Source: an uncultured Lachnobacterium sp. (lineage in GTDB: Bacteria; Bacillota; Clostridia; Lachnospirales; Lachnospiraceae). From it: a stretch of DNA of 64,000 bases. Location: positions 1 through 64,000 of the forward strand of contig URSS01000005.1 of NCBI GenBank assembly GCA_900550545.1. Reading direction: 5' to 3'. Shown here in pieces: positions 29,576 to 37,124 of the stretch. The position numbers and the translations under genes are program-made. A model generated the notes under the pieces. The model did no database searches. It worked only from the letters and a program-made list of their open reading frames with translations, and was not told the DNA's origin. Position 1 is the stretch's first letter. Every line of letters starts with the position of its first letter.

Positions 29576-29629
29576 TTGACATCCCCGGTTTATTGTTATA
29601 AACTTACCTTGGGTTGATAATTATAAACC
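29576..29629 (+). promoter_or_regulatory. Promoter and double operator of the orphan sensor-domain gene
   Basis: TTGACA (29576-29581), a 17-nt spacer and TAAACT (29599-29604) overlap a perfect dyad GTTTAT-TGTT-ATAAAC (29588-29603). A second dyad GGTTGAT-AATT-ATAAACC (29612-29629) follows with its centre 25 bp further on. The layout, spacing and sequence match 24272-24325 upstream of blaI, so both are probably bound by the same BlaI-type repressor. Confidence 0.75.
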
Positions 29630-29654
29630 ACATATAAAAAGGAGGACGAAACAT

Positions 29655-30677
29655 ATGCTAAACTTTAAAAAACCACATACATGGGTAGCTGTCTTTGTTG
29701 TTGCGGTCATTGTAATCGTAGCTGCCAACTTCCTGACAAATCAAAAAACGGTGGAAGGAAAAGATTCCATCAGCGATACTACAAACACACAAATTGAGAA
29801 CGCCGAAGTGGAAAGCACCGAAGTTCCTGTAACAGACAATGCAATTGACGAAAAAACAAAACAAAGCATTCTTGATTGGGCACAGGCCTTTGCCAAGCGT
29901 GACGGTGACAAAATTGTTGAGATGGCAACCAAAGATGCACAGAAAACTCTCGAAAATGAAAACTTGTTGCAGACAGGCAAACAGAATGGAAAAACTTTTC
30001 ATTCCTTTGGATGGTCCAGCCCCTGGCCGGGTGCTGTCAATAATACCAGCCTCCCACCCTACATGCTGTATTCCACAGATGTCAAAAATCAGACTGCTGA
30101 CATTCTTTATTATGCAGAAGTTTCCGACCCGCATGTGACGATGTGGAAAGAAACCATCCACTACGCATGGGAGAATAAAAAATTCCAGGTAACAGGCGAA
30201 ACATTAGAAACTTATGACAGCATCACATCCGGCAAAGAATTTGACATTGCATACCTCGGTGGTTTCCATGATACACTTATGGACTACACAGCAAATGGTC
30301 TCGGCGAGGCAGCAAATCAGAATGCCGGCCGCAGCGATGGATATGATCCGGAACACGAATATAATCTGTATGATGCCATTGAAGCTGCACACTATTTTCT
30401 GAACATTCCAAACGATGAAACCAAAGTCCGTATGGATGTCGTGCCAACACAGGAAGAAAACCGTGTCGTCATCCGCATCACTTTTCTTACCGACGGCGAA
30501 CAGCGTATGATCGAAATGGTTCAGTCATGGGGTGAAAATGGTATCTGGGTTCCGCAAAATCACCTTGATTCGGAAACAGATACTGCTGAAATTTTGAAAA
30601 AAGCAGACGGAAATGCATCTTCTGATGTTTCTTCCACAGAAGAAAAAACAACAGAAGTTCCAACCGGCATGGAATAA
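29655..30677 (+). CDS. Membrane-anchored stand-alone copy of the BlaR1 outer sensor domain
   Basis: The 340-residue protein starts MLNFKKPHTWVAVFVVAVIV, which aligns with BlaR1 residues from about 310 (VLNFKKPHTWVAILVIVLLV), so it begins exactly where the last BlaR1 membrane span starts. The remainder repeats the same landmarks: WAQAFAKRD, FGWSSPWPGAVNN, YYAEVSDPHVTMWKETIHY, YTANGLGEAANQ, EYNLYDAIEAAHYFLN and WGENGIWVPQN. It lacks the M56 peptidase part and has a Ser/Thr/Glu tail. At DNA level about 21 bases around the junction are identical, which supports duplication of the blaR1 3' half. It could titrate the ligand, assemble with BlaR1, or be the protective output of the system. Confidence 0.85.
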   Translation: MLNFKKPHTWVAVFVVAVIVIVAANFLTNQKTVEGKDSISDTTNTQIENAEVESTEVPVTDNAIDEKTKQSILDWAQAFAKRDGDKIVEMATKDAQKTLENENLLQTGKQNGKTFHSFGWSSPWPGAVNNTSLPPYMLYSTDVKNQTADILYYAEVSDPHVTMWKETIHYAWENKKFQVTGETLETYDSITSGKEFDIAYLGGFHDTLMDYTANGLGEAANQNAGRSDGYDPEHEYNLYDAIEAAHYFLNIPNDETKVRMDVVPTQEENRVVIRITFLTDGEQRMIEMVQSWGENGIWVPQNHLDSETDTAEILKKADGNASSDVSSTEEKTTEVPTGME

Positions 30678-30696
30678 AATACTTCTGTTGAAGAAT

Positions 30697-30735
30697 AAAA
30701 AGAGGAACAGATATTATCGTATCTGCTCCTCTTTC
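30697..30735. terminator. Bidirectional terminator
   Basis: AAAGAGGAACAGATA pairs with TATCTGCTCCTCTTT (30699-30734), with one mismatch, and has A-rich and T-rich flanks. It ends the orphan sensor gene (plus) and the rubrerythrin gene (minus). Confidence 0.88.
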
Positions 30736-30757
30736 ATTGTCTTATATTCTATTTGAA

Positions 30758-31345
30758 TTAGCCAAAGTATCTGTCTAACAGACCTTTAAGGGCTTTACCA
30801 TGTCTTGCCTCGTCTCTAGCCATCTCATGAACGGTATCATGGATTGCATCGAGGTTATTCTTCTTAGCGCATTTTGCAAGATCAACCTTTCCAGCTGTAG
30901 CACCAAACTCACAGTCAACTCTCCATGCAAGGTTGTCCTTTGTTGTAGCTTTCATGTTTGGCTCAAGATCCTCACCTAACATCTCAGCAAATTTTGCTGC
31001 ATGCTCAGCCTCTTCATAAGCTGCTTTCTCCCAATAGAGACCGATCTCCGGATATCCCTCACGATGAGCAACACGTGCCATGCAAAGGTACATTCCAACT
31101 TCTGAGCACTCACCCTCGAAGTTTGCCTTCAGCTGATCGAAGATGAACTTCTTATCTTCATCACTGATCTCCGGATTATTCTTAACAGTTGAAGCGTATA
31201 CGCCAAACTCATGCTCCGCTGCGAGAGTAAGATCTCCCTCTACCTTCTTGAACTTGTCAGCGCCAACATGGCATACCGGACACTCTGCCGGTGCTGCTTC
31301 TCCTTCATAAATGTAACCACATACTGTACATACCCACTTTGTCAT
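30758..31345 (-). CDS. Rubrerythrin with N-terminal rubredoxin domain
   Basis: The 195-residue protein has an N-terminal rubredoxin-like iron site (CTVCGYIYEG and ECPVCH) and a C-terminal four-helix di-iron domain (EFGVYASTVKNN; FEGECSEVGMYLCMARVAHREG; AAYEEAEHAAKFAEMLGE; EMARDEARHGKALKGLL). This is the reverse domain order of classical rubrerythrin. Such enzymes reduce hydrogen peroxide in anaerobes. It follows a PerR-type regulator by 33 nt, so control by peroxide is likely. A GGAGG site precedes the ATG. Confidence 0.95.
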   Translation of the reverse strand: MTKWVCTVCGYIYEGEAAPAECPVCHVGADKFKKVEGDLTLAAEHEFGVYASTVKNNPEISDEDKKFIFDQLKANFEGECSEVGMYLCMARVAHREGYPEIGLYWEKAAYEEAEHAAKFAEMLGEDLEPNMKATTKDNLAWRVDCEFGATAGKVDLAKCAKKNNLDAIHDTVHEMARDEARHGKALKGLLDRYFG

Positions 31346-31378
31346 ATTAAATGTCCTCCTTAAAAATAATTTAGTAGT

Positions 31379-31768
31379 TTAACTTGTTTGTTTCTTTGCG
31401 CAATCCGGACAGAGCCCATAGAATTGAACCGTATGCTTTTCAATAATTCCCGGGAATTTCTCGGCTGCAAGTTTGTTTAAATTGTCCTGTTGCGGTAAGT
31501 CGAGATCCATTACACAACCACAACCCCTGCAAGAGAAGTGATAGTGGGGAGCAGGATTTCCATCAAACCTGTCCGGGCCCTCATTTACCGTGATTTTTTG
31601 GATCTCTCCCAAATCAGATAACAGAGAAAGATTCCGATAGACAGTTCCAAGACTGATGTTAGGGAAATCATCCTTAATGCTTAGATAAACCGTCTCCGCA
31701 GTAGGATGATCATACCGGTTCACCAGACACTGCAGGATTGCTTCTCGTTGGCGACTTTTCTTAATCAT
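31379..31768 (-). CDS. perR: Fur-family peroxide regulator, PerR-like
   Basis: The 129-residue protein has a winged-helix half (SRQREAILQCLVNRYDHPTAETVY; PNISLGTVYRNLSLLSDLGEI) and a metal-binding half with RFDGNPAPHYHFSCRGCG and GLCPDCAKK, i.e. two CxxC pairs for structural zinc and His/Asp ligands for the regulatory metal. The sensing region with DRFDG and HYHF, and linkage to rubrerythrin, fit PerR better than Fur or Zur. Confidence 0.88.
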   Translation of the reverse strand: MIKKSRQREAILQCLVNRYDHPTAETVYLSIKDDFPNISLGTVYRNLSLLSDLGEIQKITVNEGPDRFDGNPAPHYHFSCRGCGCVMDLDLPQQDNLNKLAAEKFPGIIEKHTVQFYGLCPDCAKKQTS

Positions 31769-31797
31769 GTGTCTCCTTTCAAATCAATAATAAGAAC

Positions 31798-31839
31798 TGT
31801 TACTGGTATTAATATAACAGCAAGATTCCTTTTTGTCAA
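31798..31839 (-). promoter_or_regulatory. Promoter of perR-rubrerythrin with an overlapping dyad
   Basis: The minus strand has TTGACA (31834-31839), a 17-nt spacer and TATATT (31811-31816). A CTGTTA-N12-TAACAG dyad (31798-31820) covers the -10 region and may be an operator, though it is not a consensus Per box. Another 7-bp dyad, CTCATAA-ACTA-TTATGAG, lies further upstream at 31867-31884. Confidence 0.65.
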
Positions 31840-31905
31840 TCTTTTTTAAATATTTTTTTCATCTTTCTCATAAACTATTATGAGAATAATTGGAGACAAC
31901 CAAAA

Positions 31906-33009
31906 GTGAAACGTTTTGTTACTTATATCTATGAATACGACGGGGGCGCCCGTGGCAGAAATGTCGGCTTTGTCCGCACAGATATACGAAATGACGGTTG
32001 CCGCATGGATCTACATATCCGGGGACTGAACTGTTCCAAAGCGAAAGCCACCATCTATTTTGTGATTGCCAACGCACCAGTGATCGGCATTCCCGTTGCG
32101 GAGATGATCATTTCCCAGGGTGTCGGTCAGGCAAAGCTGATGTGTCCGCAGGGAAATATCGGTTCGAGTGGTTATCACACGAACCAGATTGATGCGATCG
32201 TCATACGCTACCATTCCGGTCAAATACTTGTGAGCAGCCTTGTGCCGGAGCCCGATGAAGAAGTTCTGCACGGGAATTTCCGAATGTGGGATGAACTCGA
32301 ACCTGACACGCCTGTTGCATCGGAGAATACGCCACCACCCACGCCGGATGAAAACACTCCCACCCCACCCACGCAACCAAATCCGGTTACGGATGTCCAA
32401 AGGAATTCCTCTGTACCTACACCGGGATCTATCGAAAATACCTCCCCGGTAGAAATTCTGCCCGATACACCGCCAAATCATACCACCGCGGTCAAAACCA
32501 AAGTTCCCGCGCCGGATATAACATCGGACACAGAAAATCTACATCGGGAAGATTCTGTGCAGAAAGAGACTATGCCGGAGGAAACCATGTCAGAAAAAAC
32601 CATGCTGGAAAAAAGCGTGCCGGAGGAATCTGCATCCGAAGATACGATGTCAAAAGAAACAATATCAGAAGAGACTGCTCCGGAGGAAACCATCACCAGA
32701 AAACGGATTGAGATTACCGGAATCCGTAATCTTCCACGCGCCAACTGGTATCTTTGCAACAACAGTTTTCTGGTACATGGCTTTTTTAACTATCATTATT
32801 TACTTTTAAAGACAGTGGAAACAGGGGATAAAAAGCGCCTTTTTCTCGGTGTCCCCGGCATTTATGAACAGCCCGAACGCATGATGGCGCTCATCTTTGG
32901 ATTTTCCGAATTTGAACCGGAGCCGTCAGAAAAAAACGGCTGCAAAACCAGTTCTTCCGGTGACCGCACCGGTACATTCGGATATTGGATGTGTGAATTA
33001 TCACCTTAA
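31906..33009 (+). CDS. Unknown two-domain protein with a Glu/Thr/Ser repeat linker
   Basis: The 367-residue protein starts with GTG at 31906. The N-terminal domain (about 1-125) has IYEYDGGARGRNVGFVR and QGNIGSSGYHTNQIDAIVIRY. A Pro-rich then Glu/Thr/Ser-rich linker (about 130-270) contains short degenerate repeats of the type MPEET-MSEKT-MLEKS-VPEES-ASEDT. The C-terminal domain (about 275-367) has ANWYLCNNSFLVHGFFNYHYLLL and GVPGIYEQPERMMALIFGF. I have seen this C-terminal pattern in Lachnospiraceae proteins of unknown function (I believe DUF6128, unverified). There is no signal peptide or membrane span. The weak TGGAGA site is the only ribosome binding signal. Its end overlaps the convergent GNAT gene by 9 bp. 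Confidence 0.75.
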   Translation: MKRFVTYIYEYDGGARGRNVGFVRTDIRNDGCRMDLHIRGLNCSKAKATIYFVIANAPVIGIPVAEMIISQGVGQAKLMCPQGNIGSSGYHTNQIDAIVIRYHSGQILVSSLVPEPDEEVLHGNFRMWDELEPDTPVASENTPPPTPDENTPTPPTQPNPVTDVQRNSSVPTPGSIENTSPVEILPDTPPNHTTAVKTKVPAPDITSDTENLHREDSVQKETMPEETMSEKTMLEKSVPEESASEDTMSKETISEETAPEETITRKRIEITGIRNLPRANWYLCNNSFLVHGFFNYHYLLLKTVETGDKKRLFLGVPGIYEQPERMMALIFGFSEFEPEPSEKNGCKTSSSGDRTGTFGYWMCELSP

Positions 33010-33555
33010 ATCAGAAGGGAGCAGACTGTATTGCAGATGGTCGATCCATATGCCGTGCTGGCAACTATGCTCTCTGCACAGTCCCTCACGGACAAAGCCG
33101 ACTCTTTCCAACAGGTGAATGCTTGGCGCATTGCCAGGTTCCACGTAGGCAGCAATACGATGCATGTTAAGTTCCGTAAATACCGTGTTGGCTAAGACTG
33201 TTAATGCCTCGGTTGCATACCCGCGGTGATGTATCCGGCTGGAGAACTTATAACCAACCTCGCAGCAGTAACAAGGCGCATGCAGGATATTAAAGAAACA
33301 AATTGTGCCGATAATGGTGTTCGGATTGGTCTTCTCATACACATAAAACCGGAACAATGTTCCCTCGATTGCTTTGTTAAACTCGATATACAGAGCCTTT
33401 TTCTGATAATCTGTTGTATAAAATCCAGGCATACGATCCGGTTCATAGCGTTCAAACAAAGCTTTGTCCCTAAGATAAAAATCCAACACACTGCTGCCGT
33501 ACTCCGGCTTGATGATCTTTAGTAAAAGTCGTTGCGTTTCATATTCAAATAACAT
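33001..33555 (-). CDS. GNAT acetyltransferase, RimJ/RimL type
   Basis: The 184-residue protein has the N-terminal pattern ETQRLLLKIIKPEYGSSVLDFY, a beta-strand pair around IIGTICFFNI, motif A (GYKFSSRIHHRGYATEALTVLANTVF) and the RIAAYVEPGNAPSIHLLERVGF end of the RimJ/RimL acetyltransferase fold. It transfers an acetyl group from acetyl-CoA, possibly to a protein N terminus or small molecule; the substrate is unknown. It is divergent from tadA. Confidence 0.9.
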   Translation of the reverse strand: MLFEYETQRLLLKIIKPEYGSSVLDFYLRDKALFERYEPDRMPGFYTTDYQKKALYIEFNKAIEGTLFRFYVYEKTNPNTIIGTICFFNILHAPCYCCEVGYKFSSRIHHRGYATEALTVLANTVFTELNMHRIAAYVEPGNAPSIHLLERVGFVREGLCREHSCQHGIWIDHLQYSLLPSDLR

Positions 33556-33621
33556 TCTTTCTTCCTTTGATTCTTTTCTCGTGATATACTACTATCATAC
33601 TGATGTTGGAGGAAAATGTCC

Positions 33622-34101
33622 ATGACAGTTGATGAAAAGTTTATGAAAGCAGCAATCACACAGGCGCGCAAAGCCTACACCATCGATGAAGTTCCGATTG
33701 GTTGTGTGATCGTACAAAATAATAAAATCATTGCAAGAGGTTATAACCGGCGGAATATCGACAAAAACACACTGGCACACGCAGAGCTTTCTGCAATCCG
33801 CAAAGCCAGCAAAAAGACCGGAGACTGGCGACTGGAAGACTGCACGATGTATGTCACCCTAGAACCGTGTCAGATGTGTGCCGGCGCAATCGTACAATCC
33901 CGCATGAAACGGGTGGTGATCGGTTCCATGAATGCAAAGGCAGGGTGTGCCGGTTCCGTTTTGAATCTTCTACAAATGCAACAGTTTAATCACCAGGTGG
34001 AAATCACCCAGGGAGTTCGTGAAGAAGAATGCTCACAGATGCTTTCCCAGTTCTTCCGGGAGCTGCGCGGGCGCAAAAAAAGAAAGGCCGATCCGATGTG
34101 A
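33622..34101 (+). CDS. tadA: tRNA-specific adenosine deaminase TadA
   Basis: The 159-residue zinc deaminase converts the wobble adenosine of tRNA-Arg (ACG) to inosine. The zinc and catalytic motif HAELSAI and the second zinc motif PCQMCAGAI are present, plus the GAKAG-like segment (MNAKAGCAGSVLNLL). The ATG at 33622 has a good GGAGG spacing (9 nt); the in-frame ATG at 33616 is only 3 nt away from that site. The terminator overlaps its stop codon. Confidence 0.96.
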   Translation: MTVDEKFMKAAITQARKAYTIDEVPIGCVIVQNNKIIARGYNRRNIDKNTLAHAELSAIRKASKKTGDWRLEDCTMYVTLEPCQMCAGAIVQSRMKRVVIGSMNAKAGCAGSVLNLLQMQQFNHQVEITQGVREEECSQMLSQFFRELRGRKKRKADPM

Positions 34102-34121
34102 TGGATCCGCCTTTCTTTTTT
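34081..34121 (+). terminator. Terminator overlapping the tadA stop codon
   Basis: AAAGGC-C-GATCC (34083-34094) pairs with GGATC-C-GCCTTT (34103-34114) followed by CTTTTTT. The tadA TGA at 34099-34101 lies in the loop. The symmetrical flanks could also stop the convergent chemoreceptor gene ending at 34134. Confidence 0.85.
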
Positions 34122-34133
34122 GTTTGCTTTTCT

Positions 34134-35606
34134 TTATGAACGGGCAGCCAGAGTTGCCAGCTTCTGCATAATCGCACTTACATCCTGCATTACATTCGAA
34201 TTTTCTTCCTCTGCCTGCATCGTCTCGCCTGCGTGCGCCGATACCTGCTGGGAAATCGCTGAGATTGTCTGAATGGAATCTATAATTTCCTTATTTGCAC
34301 TCTGCAACTCGGAAATGCTTCTTGAAAGTGCATCCGCATTTTCCTGAATTGCCCGTGTATTGTCCGCAATGCTCTCAAAGCTTTCTTCCGCATTGGATGT
34401 GCCGGTCTTCTCTTCGTTAATTCCTTCTACCATCTTGGAAACAACGCCGACCACTTCCATGATTGCATTGGACACATTGCTGATCAGTTCTGTAATATGT
34501 GCGGTTGCTTCTTTGGTTCTCGTTGCCATACCGGAAATTTCTGTTGCAACAACGGAAAATCCTCTTCCTGCCTCTCCGGCACGGGCAGCTTCAATACTCG
34601 CATTCAGTGCAAGAAGACTGGTCTGATTCGTAATGCCACCAATTAATTCCACAATAGAATTCATCTCATCCATATACTGATTCAGATTCTCCAGTTTTTC
34701 AGTAACAGCAATTCCATTGTCAACGGAAACTTCAACTTCCGATGCAAGGTGCTCAATATCCTGCTTGCCTTCCTCTAAAGCCTTCAAAGTCAAAGCCATG
34801 CTGCTTCCGATTCCTTCCACAGCTGCTGCAACTTCATCCACCTTATCCTGAATTGCCTGTGTCTGCTCCAACTGGTTCTGCACATGTTCTGCAGTATCAG
34901 ACGCACCTGCAGATACTTCCTGCATAGCCTCTGTCGTTGTCTGGGATGCTGTCGTCAGTTTTTCAAAACGTACATTGATATCTGCAATATTGCTTGAAAG
35001 CTGTTTTCCAAGTTCTACATTGCTTTCCAAAAGATTTTCTGCCTGTGCTTTTGCATGTGCCACTTCTGTAAATCTCCGTCGTGTATTCTCGCGAATCACT
35101 TTTAATGTAAAAACAGAATTAGCGCAAACCATGATCATAACAACAATCTGTATAATTGCAGCTTCTATTCCATGATAACCAAAACCGCCTTTTGTTGCAC
35201 CAAGTACAACAACAATAATGCTCTCCAATATGGTGCCCATATTAATCAAAAGAAGATAACGAATATCACTGTAAGTAGTAACAACAAAAACCATCGGAAT
35301 TACAAATACATAAATCAGGTTCGTTGGTGATGTGAAGAGACAAATGGTGTAAAACAATGCGAATCCATAAGAAACCAGATGTTTGATCATCGCATGCTCT
35401 GTATTACTTTTCCAACAGATCACCTCGCCGATCAAAGGTATGACACCAATGACCGTAGCGATTGCCATATATACTGGAGACAGTTGTCCTCTTACGATTT
35501 CCCATATCATAAAAAGCACCATAACCGCTACTGTACTGATATGCGCCAACATTGCCATGCGATTCGACCGCGTCAATTCCGAAGTTTCTTTTGTTTCCAT
35601 CTTCAT
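34134..35606 (-). CDS. Methyl-accepting chemotaxis protein with a multi-span membrane sensor
   Basis: The 490-residue receptor has about six closely spaced membrane spans in the first 190 residues and almost no extracellular domain. A long cytoplasmic coiled coil follows (about 195-490) with the signalling tip [23 protein letters not shown] and [22 protein letters not shown]. No HAMP domain is evident. Such receptors often sense within the membrane or via energy state. The ATG at 35606 follows GAGAGGGGG. Position after the exopolysaccharide operon could link motility to matrix production, but this is inference. Confidence 0.9.
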   Translation of the reverse strand: MKMETKETSELTRSNRMAMLAHISTVAVMVLFMIWEIVRGQLSPVYMAIATVIGVIPLIGEVICWKSNTEHAMIKHLVSYGFALFYTICLFTSPTNLIYVFVIPMVFVVTTYSDIRYLLLINMGTILESIIVVVLGATKGGFGYHGIEAAIIQIVVMIMVCANSVFTLKVIRENTRRRFTEVAHAKAQAENLLESNVELGKQLSSNIADINVRFEKLTTASQTTTEAMQEVSAGASDTAEHVQNQLEQTQAIQDKVDEVAAAVEGIGSSMALTLKALEEGKQDIEHLASEVEVSVDNGIAVTEKLENLNQYMDEMNSIVELIGGITNQTSLLALNASIEAARAGEAGRGFSVVATEISGMATRTKEATAHITELISNVSNAIMEVVGVVSKMVEGINEEKTGTSNAEESFESIADNTRAIQENADALSRSISELQSANKEIIDSIQTISAISQQVSAHAGETMQAEEENSNVMQDVSAIMQKLATLAARS

Positions 35607-35635
35607 AATTCCCCCTCTCGAAACATTTTACCCAC

Positions 35636-35662
35636 TTATAGGACTATTTTCCTATCTTTTAA
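35636..35662 (-). promoter_or_regulatory. Possible sigma-28 promoter of the chemoreceptor gene
   Basis: The minus strand reads TTAA (35659-35662), 15 nt, then TCCTATAA (35636-35643). The second element has one mismatch from TCCGATAA as in the flgM promoter. A chemoreceptor gene under sigma-28 would be normal. The match is weaker than those at flgM and flaG. Confidence 0.42.
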
Positions 35663-35699
35663 AGTAGCATAAATATACACATACTTCAAGAAAATCCTT

Positions 35700-37124
35700 C
35701 TATTTTTCCACAACTACCTGACCGATTTCATACCCTTTGTCTTCATAAGTCTGCTCATTTGCCAGCAAAATCGGCAAACCGGATGTCGAATCCGTCAAAG
35801 AGAAATATGCCGTACTGCTGCCTCCTTCAATTTTGTCCAACGGAATGGTTGCCGTCAGTGTCTGTTTCTTTTCCGCATCATTCCCACCAGACAGTTTCGA
35901 CAGCGTCTGCTTCAGTTTCACATCATATTTCTGTCCATCTTCTCCATAAAAAGTGAGCTTTGCTTCACACGGCTTATAGATTGGTGCAAATCCCACATTC
36001 TGCATGGTAACTGATACCTGCAATGTGTCTTTCCAGAAATCCTGTTTCATCTGCACCTTTTTAATCAACAGCCGATATCCCATATGGCGTTCCATATAGG
36101 ACAGACCATCCATACCATCGTAACAGTCTCCAGTTGCCACTTTCGTATTTGCCCATTTGTTCAATACATTCGCATCATAATCCCGATTCAGATAAGTCAC
36201 ATGCATCGTCTTTAAATCTGTAAGTGCGTTGTCGAAATCATTGTATTCATTGTCCACAATGACCTCGCCGCCGTTTGGGACATTTTTACACAGCGTGTTT
36301 TGGAATTGAAGTTCATCTCTCCGGCGCCATGCACTGTATATTCCGGCTTCGGATGCACTTTTGCATCCATAGGTTCCATAATCACCTTCATTTCCAAGCA
36401 TTCCATCATTAAATAGACCAAGCCTGCCATAATATTTGGAAGAACTATTCTTCAGTTTTTTCACACTTCCTGTCTTCGTAATTATCCGCCATTGTGCAGG
36501 CATCCGCACAGAAAGATACGTTGTCTTGTCGCTGACATCCAGATATTGTTTTGCAAGTGTCCGAAGTGATTTCTGATCTACATACTTCGTCCCATTCATT
36601 TCGCCCCAATTGCCGACAAACAATCCCTGTAATGAAAAAATAATATCTGCATTTTCCCGCAACACGGATTTTACCTGTTTCATATGATTTAAGATAATAT
36701 CAATGCTGTCCGGCTCATACAATTGATTTTTACCATCCCAATCATACAGGAAACGCACCAGATAGGTCTTGTTCTCCTGTCGCAAAGCATCAAATAATTT
36801 CTTTATATTTTGTAATCCCGCATCCGAAATTTTACCATTTCGATATTCCTGCAAATTTATCTCGATCAGAGCCAAAGTGGTATCTGTATCATTTGCAAAT
36901 TTCTGTTTTACCAATGTGGTATAATCTACACTTTCGTCCTTAATCCAAAATCCATAAATATAATAAAAACCTCTGTTGGGATTCTGCAATTCAATGGATG
37001 ACTCAGTAAATGTTTCTGCTGTTGCAGAAACATTCCAGTGAAAGTGAAAATATCCACCGGCACTTCCTGTCATCAGCAAAACTAATGCGATCACGCAGCC
37101 ACATATCTTATATCTAGTTTTCAT
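35700..37124 (-). CDS. DUF4832/DUF4874 protein, membrane-anchored
   Basis: The 474-residue protein has an N-terminal signal anchor (ICGCVIALVLLMTGSAGG) and an outer domain with NRGFYYIYGFW, SLQGLFVGNWGEMNGTKY, LGLFNDGMLGNEGDYGTYG, THVTYLNRDYDANVLNKW-like text and MGYRLLIKKV. These landmarks match the paired DUF4874 and DUF4832 domains, whose TIM-barrel-like fold hints at glycoside hydrolase activity on a polysaccharide. A paralogue lacking a signal is at 43387-44655. The ATG at 37124 has GAGGGAG upstream and overlaps the previous stop by 11 nt. It is the last gene of the operon. Confidence 0.78.
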   Translation of the reverse strand: MKTRYKICGCVIALVLLMTGSAGGYFHFHWNVSATAETFTESSIELQNPNRGFYYIYGFWIKDESVDYTTLVKQKFANDTDTTLALIEINLQEYRNGKISDAGLQNIKKLFDALRQENKTYLVRFLYDWDGKNQLYEPDSIDIILNHMKQVKSVLRENADIIFSLQGLFVGNWGEMNGTKYVDQKSLRTLAKQYLDVSDKTTYLSVRMPAQWRIITKTGSVKKLKNSSSKYYGRLGLFNDGMLGNEGDYGTYGCKSASEAGIYSAWRRRDELQFQNTLCKNVPNGGEVIVDNEYNDFDNALTDLKTMHVTYLNRDYDANVLNKWANTKVATGDCYDGMDGLSYMERHMGYRLLIKKVQMKQDFWKDTLQVSVTMQNVGFAPIYKPCEAKLTFYGEDGQKYDVKLKQTLSKLSGGNDAEKKQTLTATIPLDKIEGGSSTAYFSLTDSTSGLPILLANEQTYEDKGYEIGQVVVEK

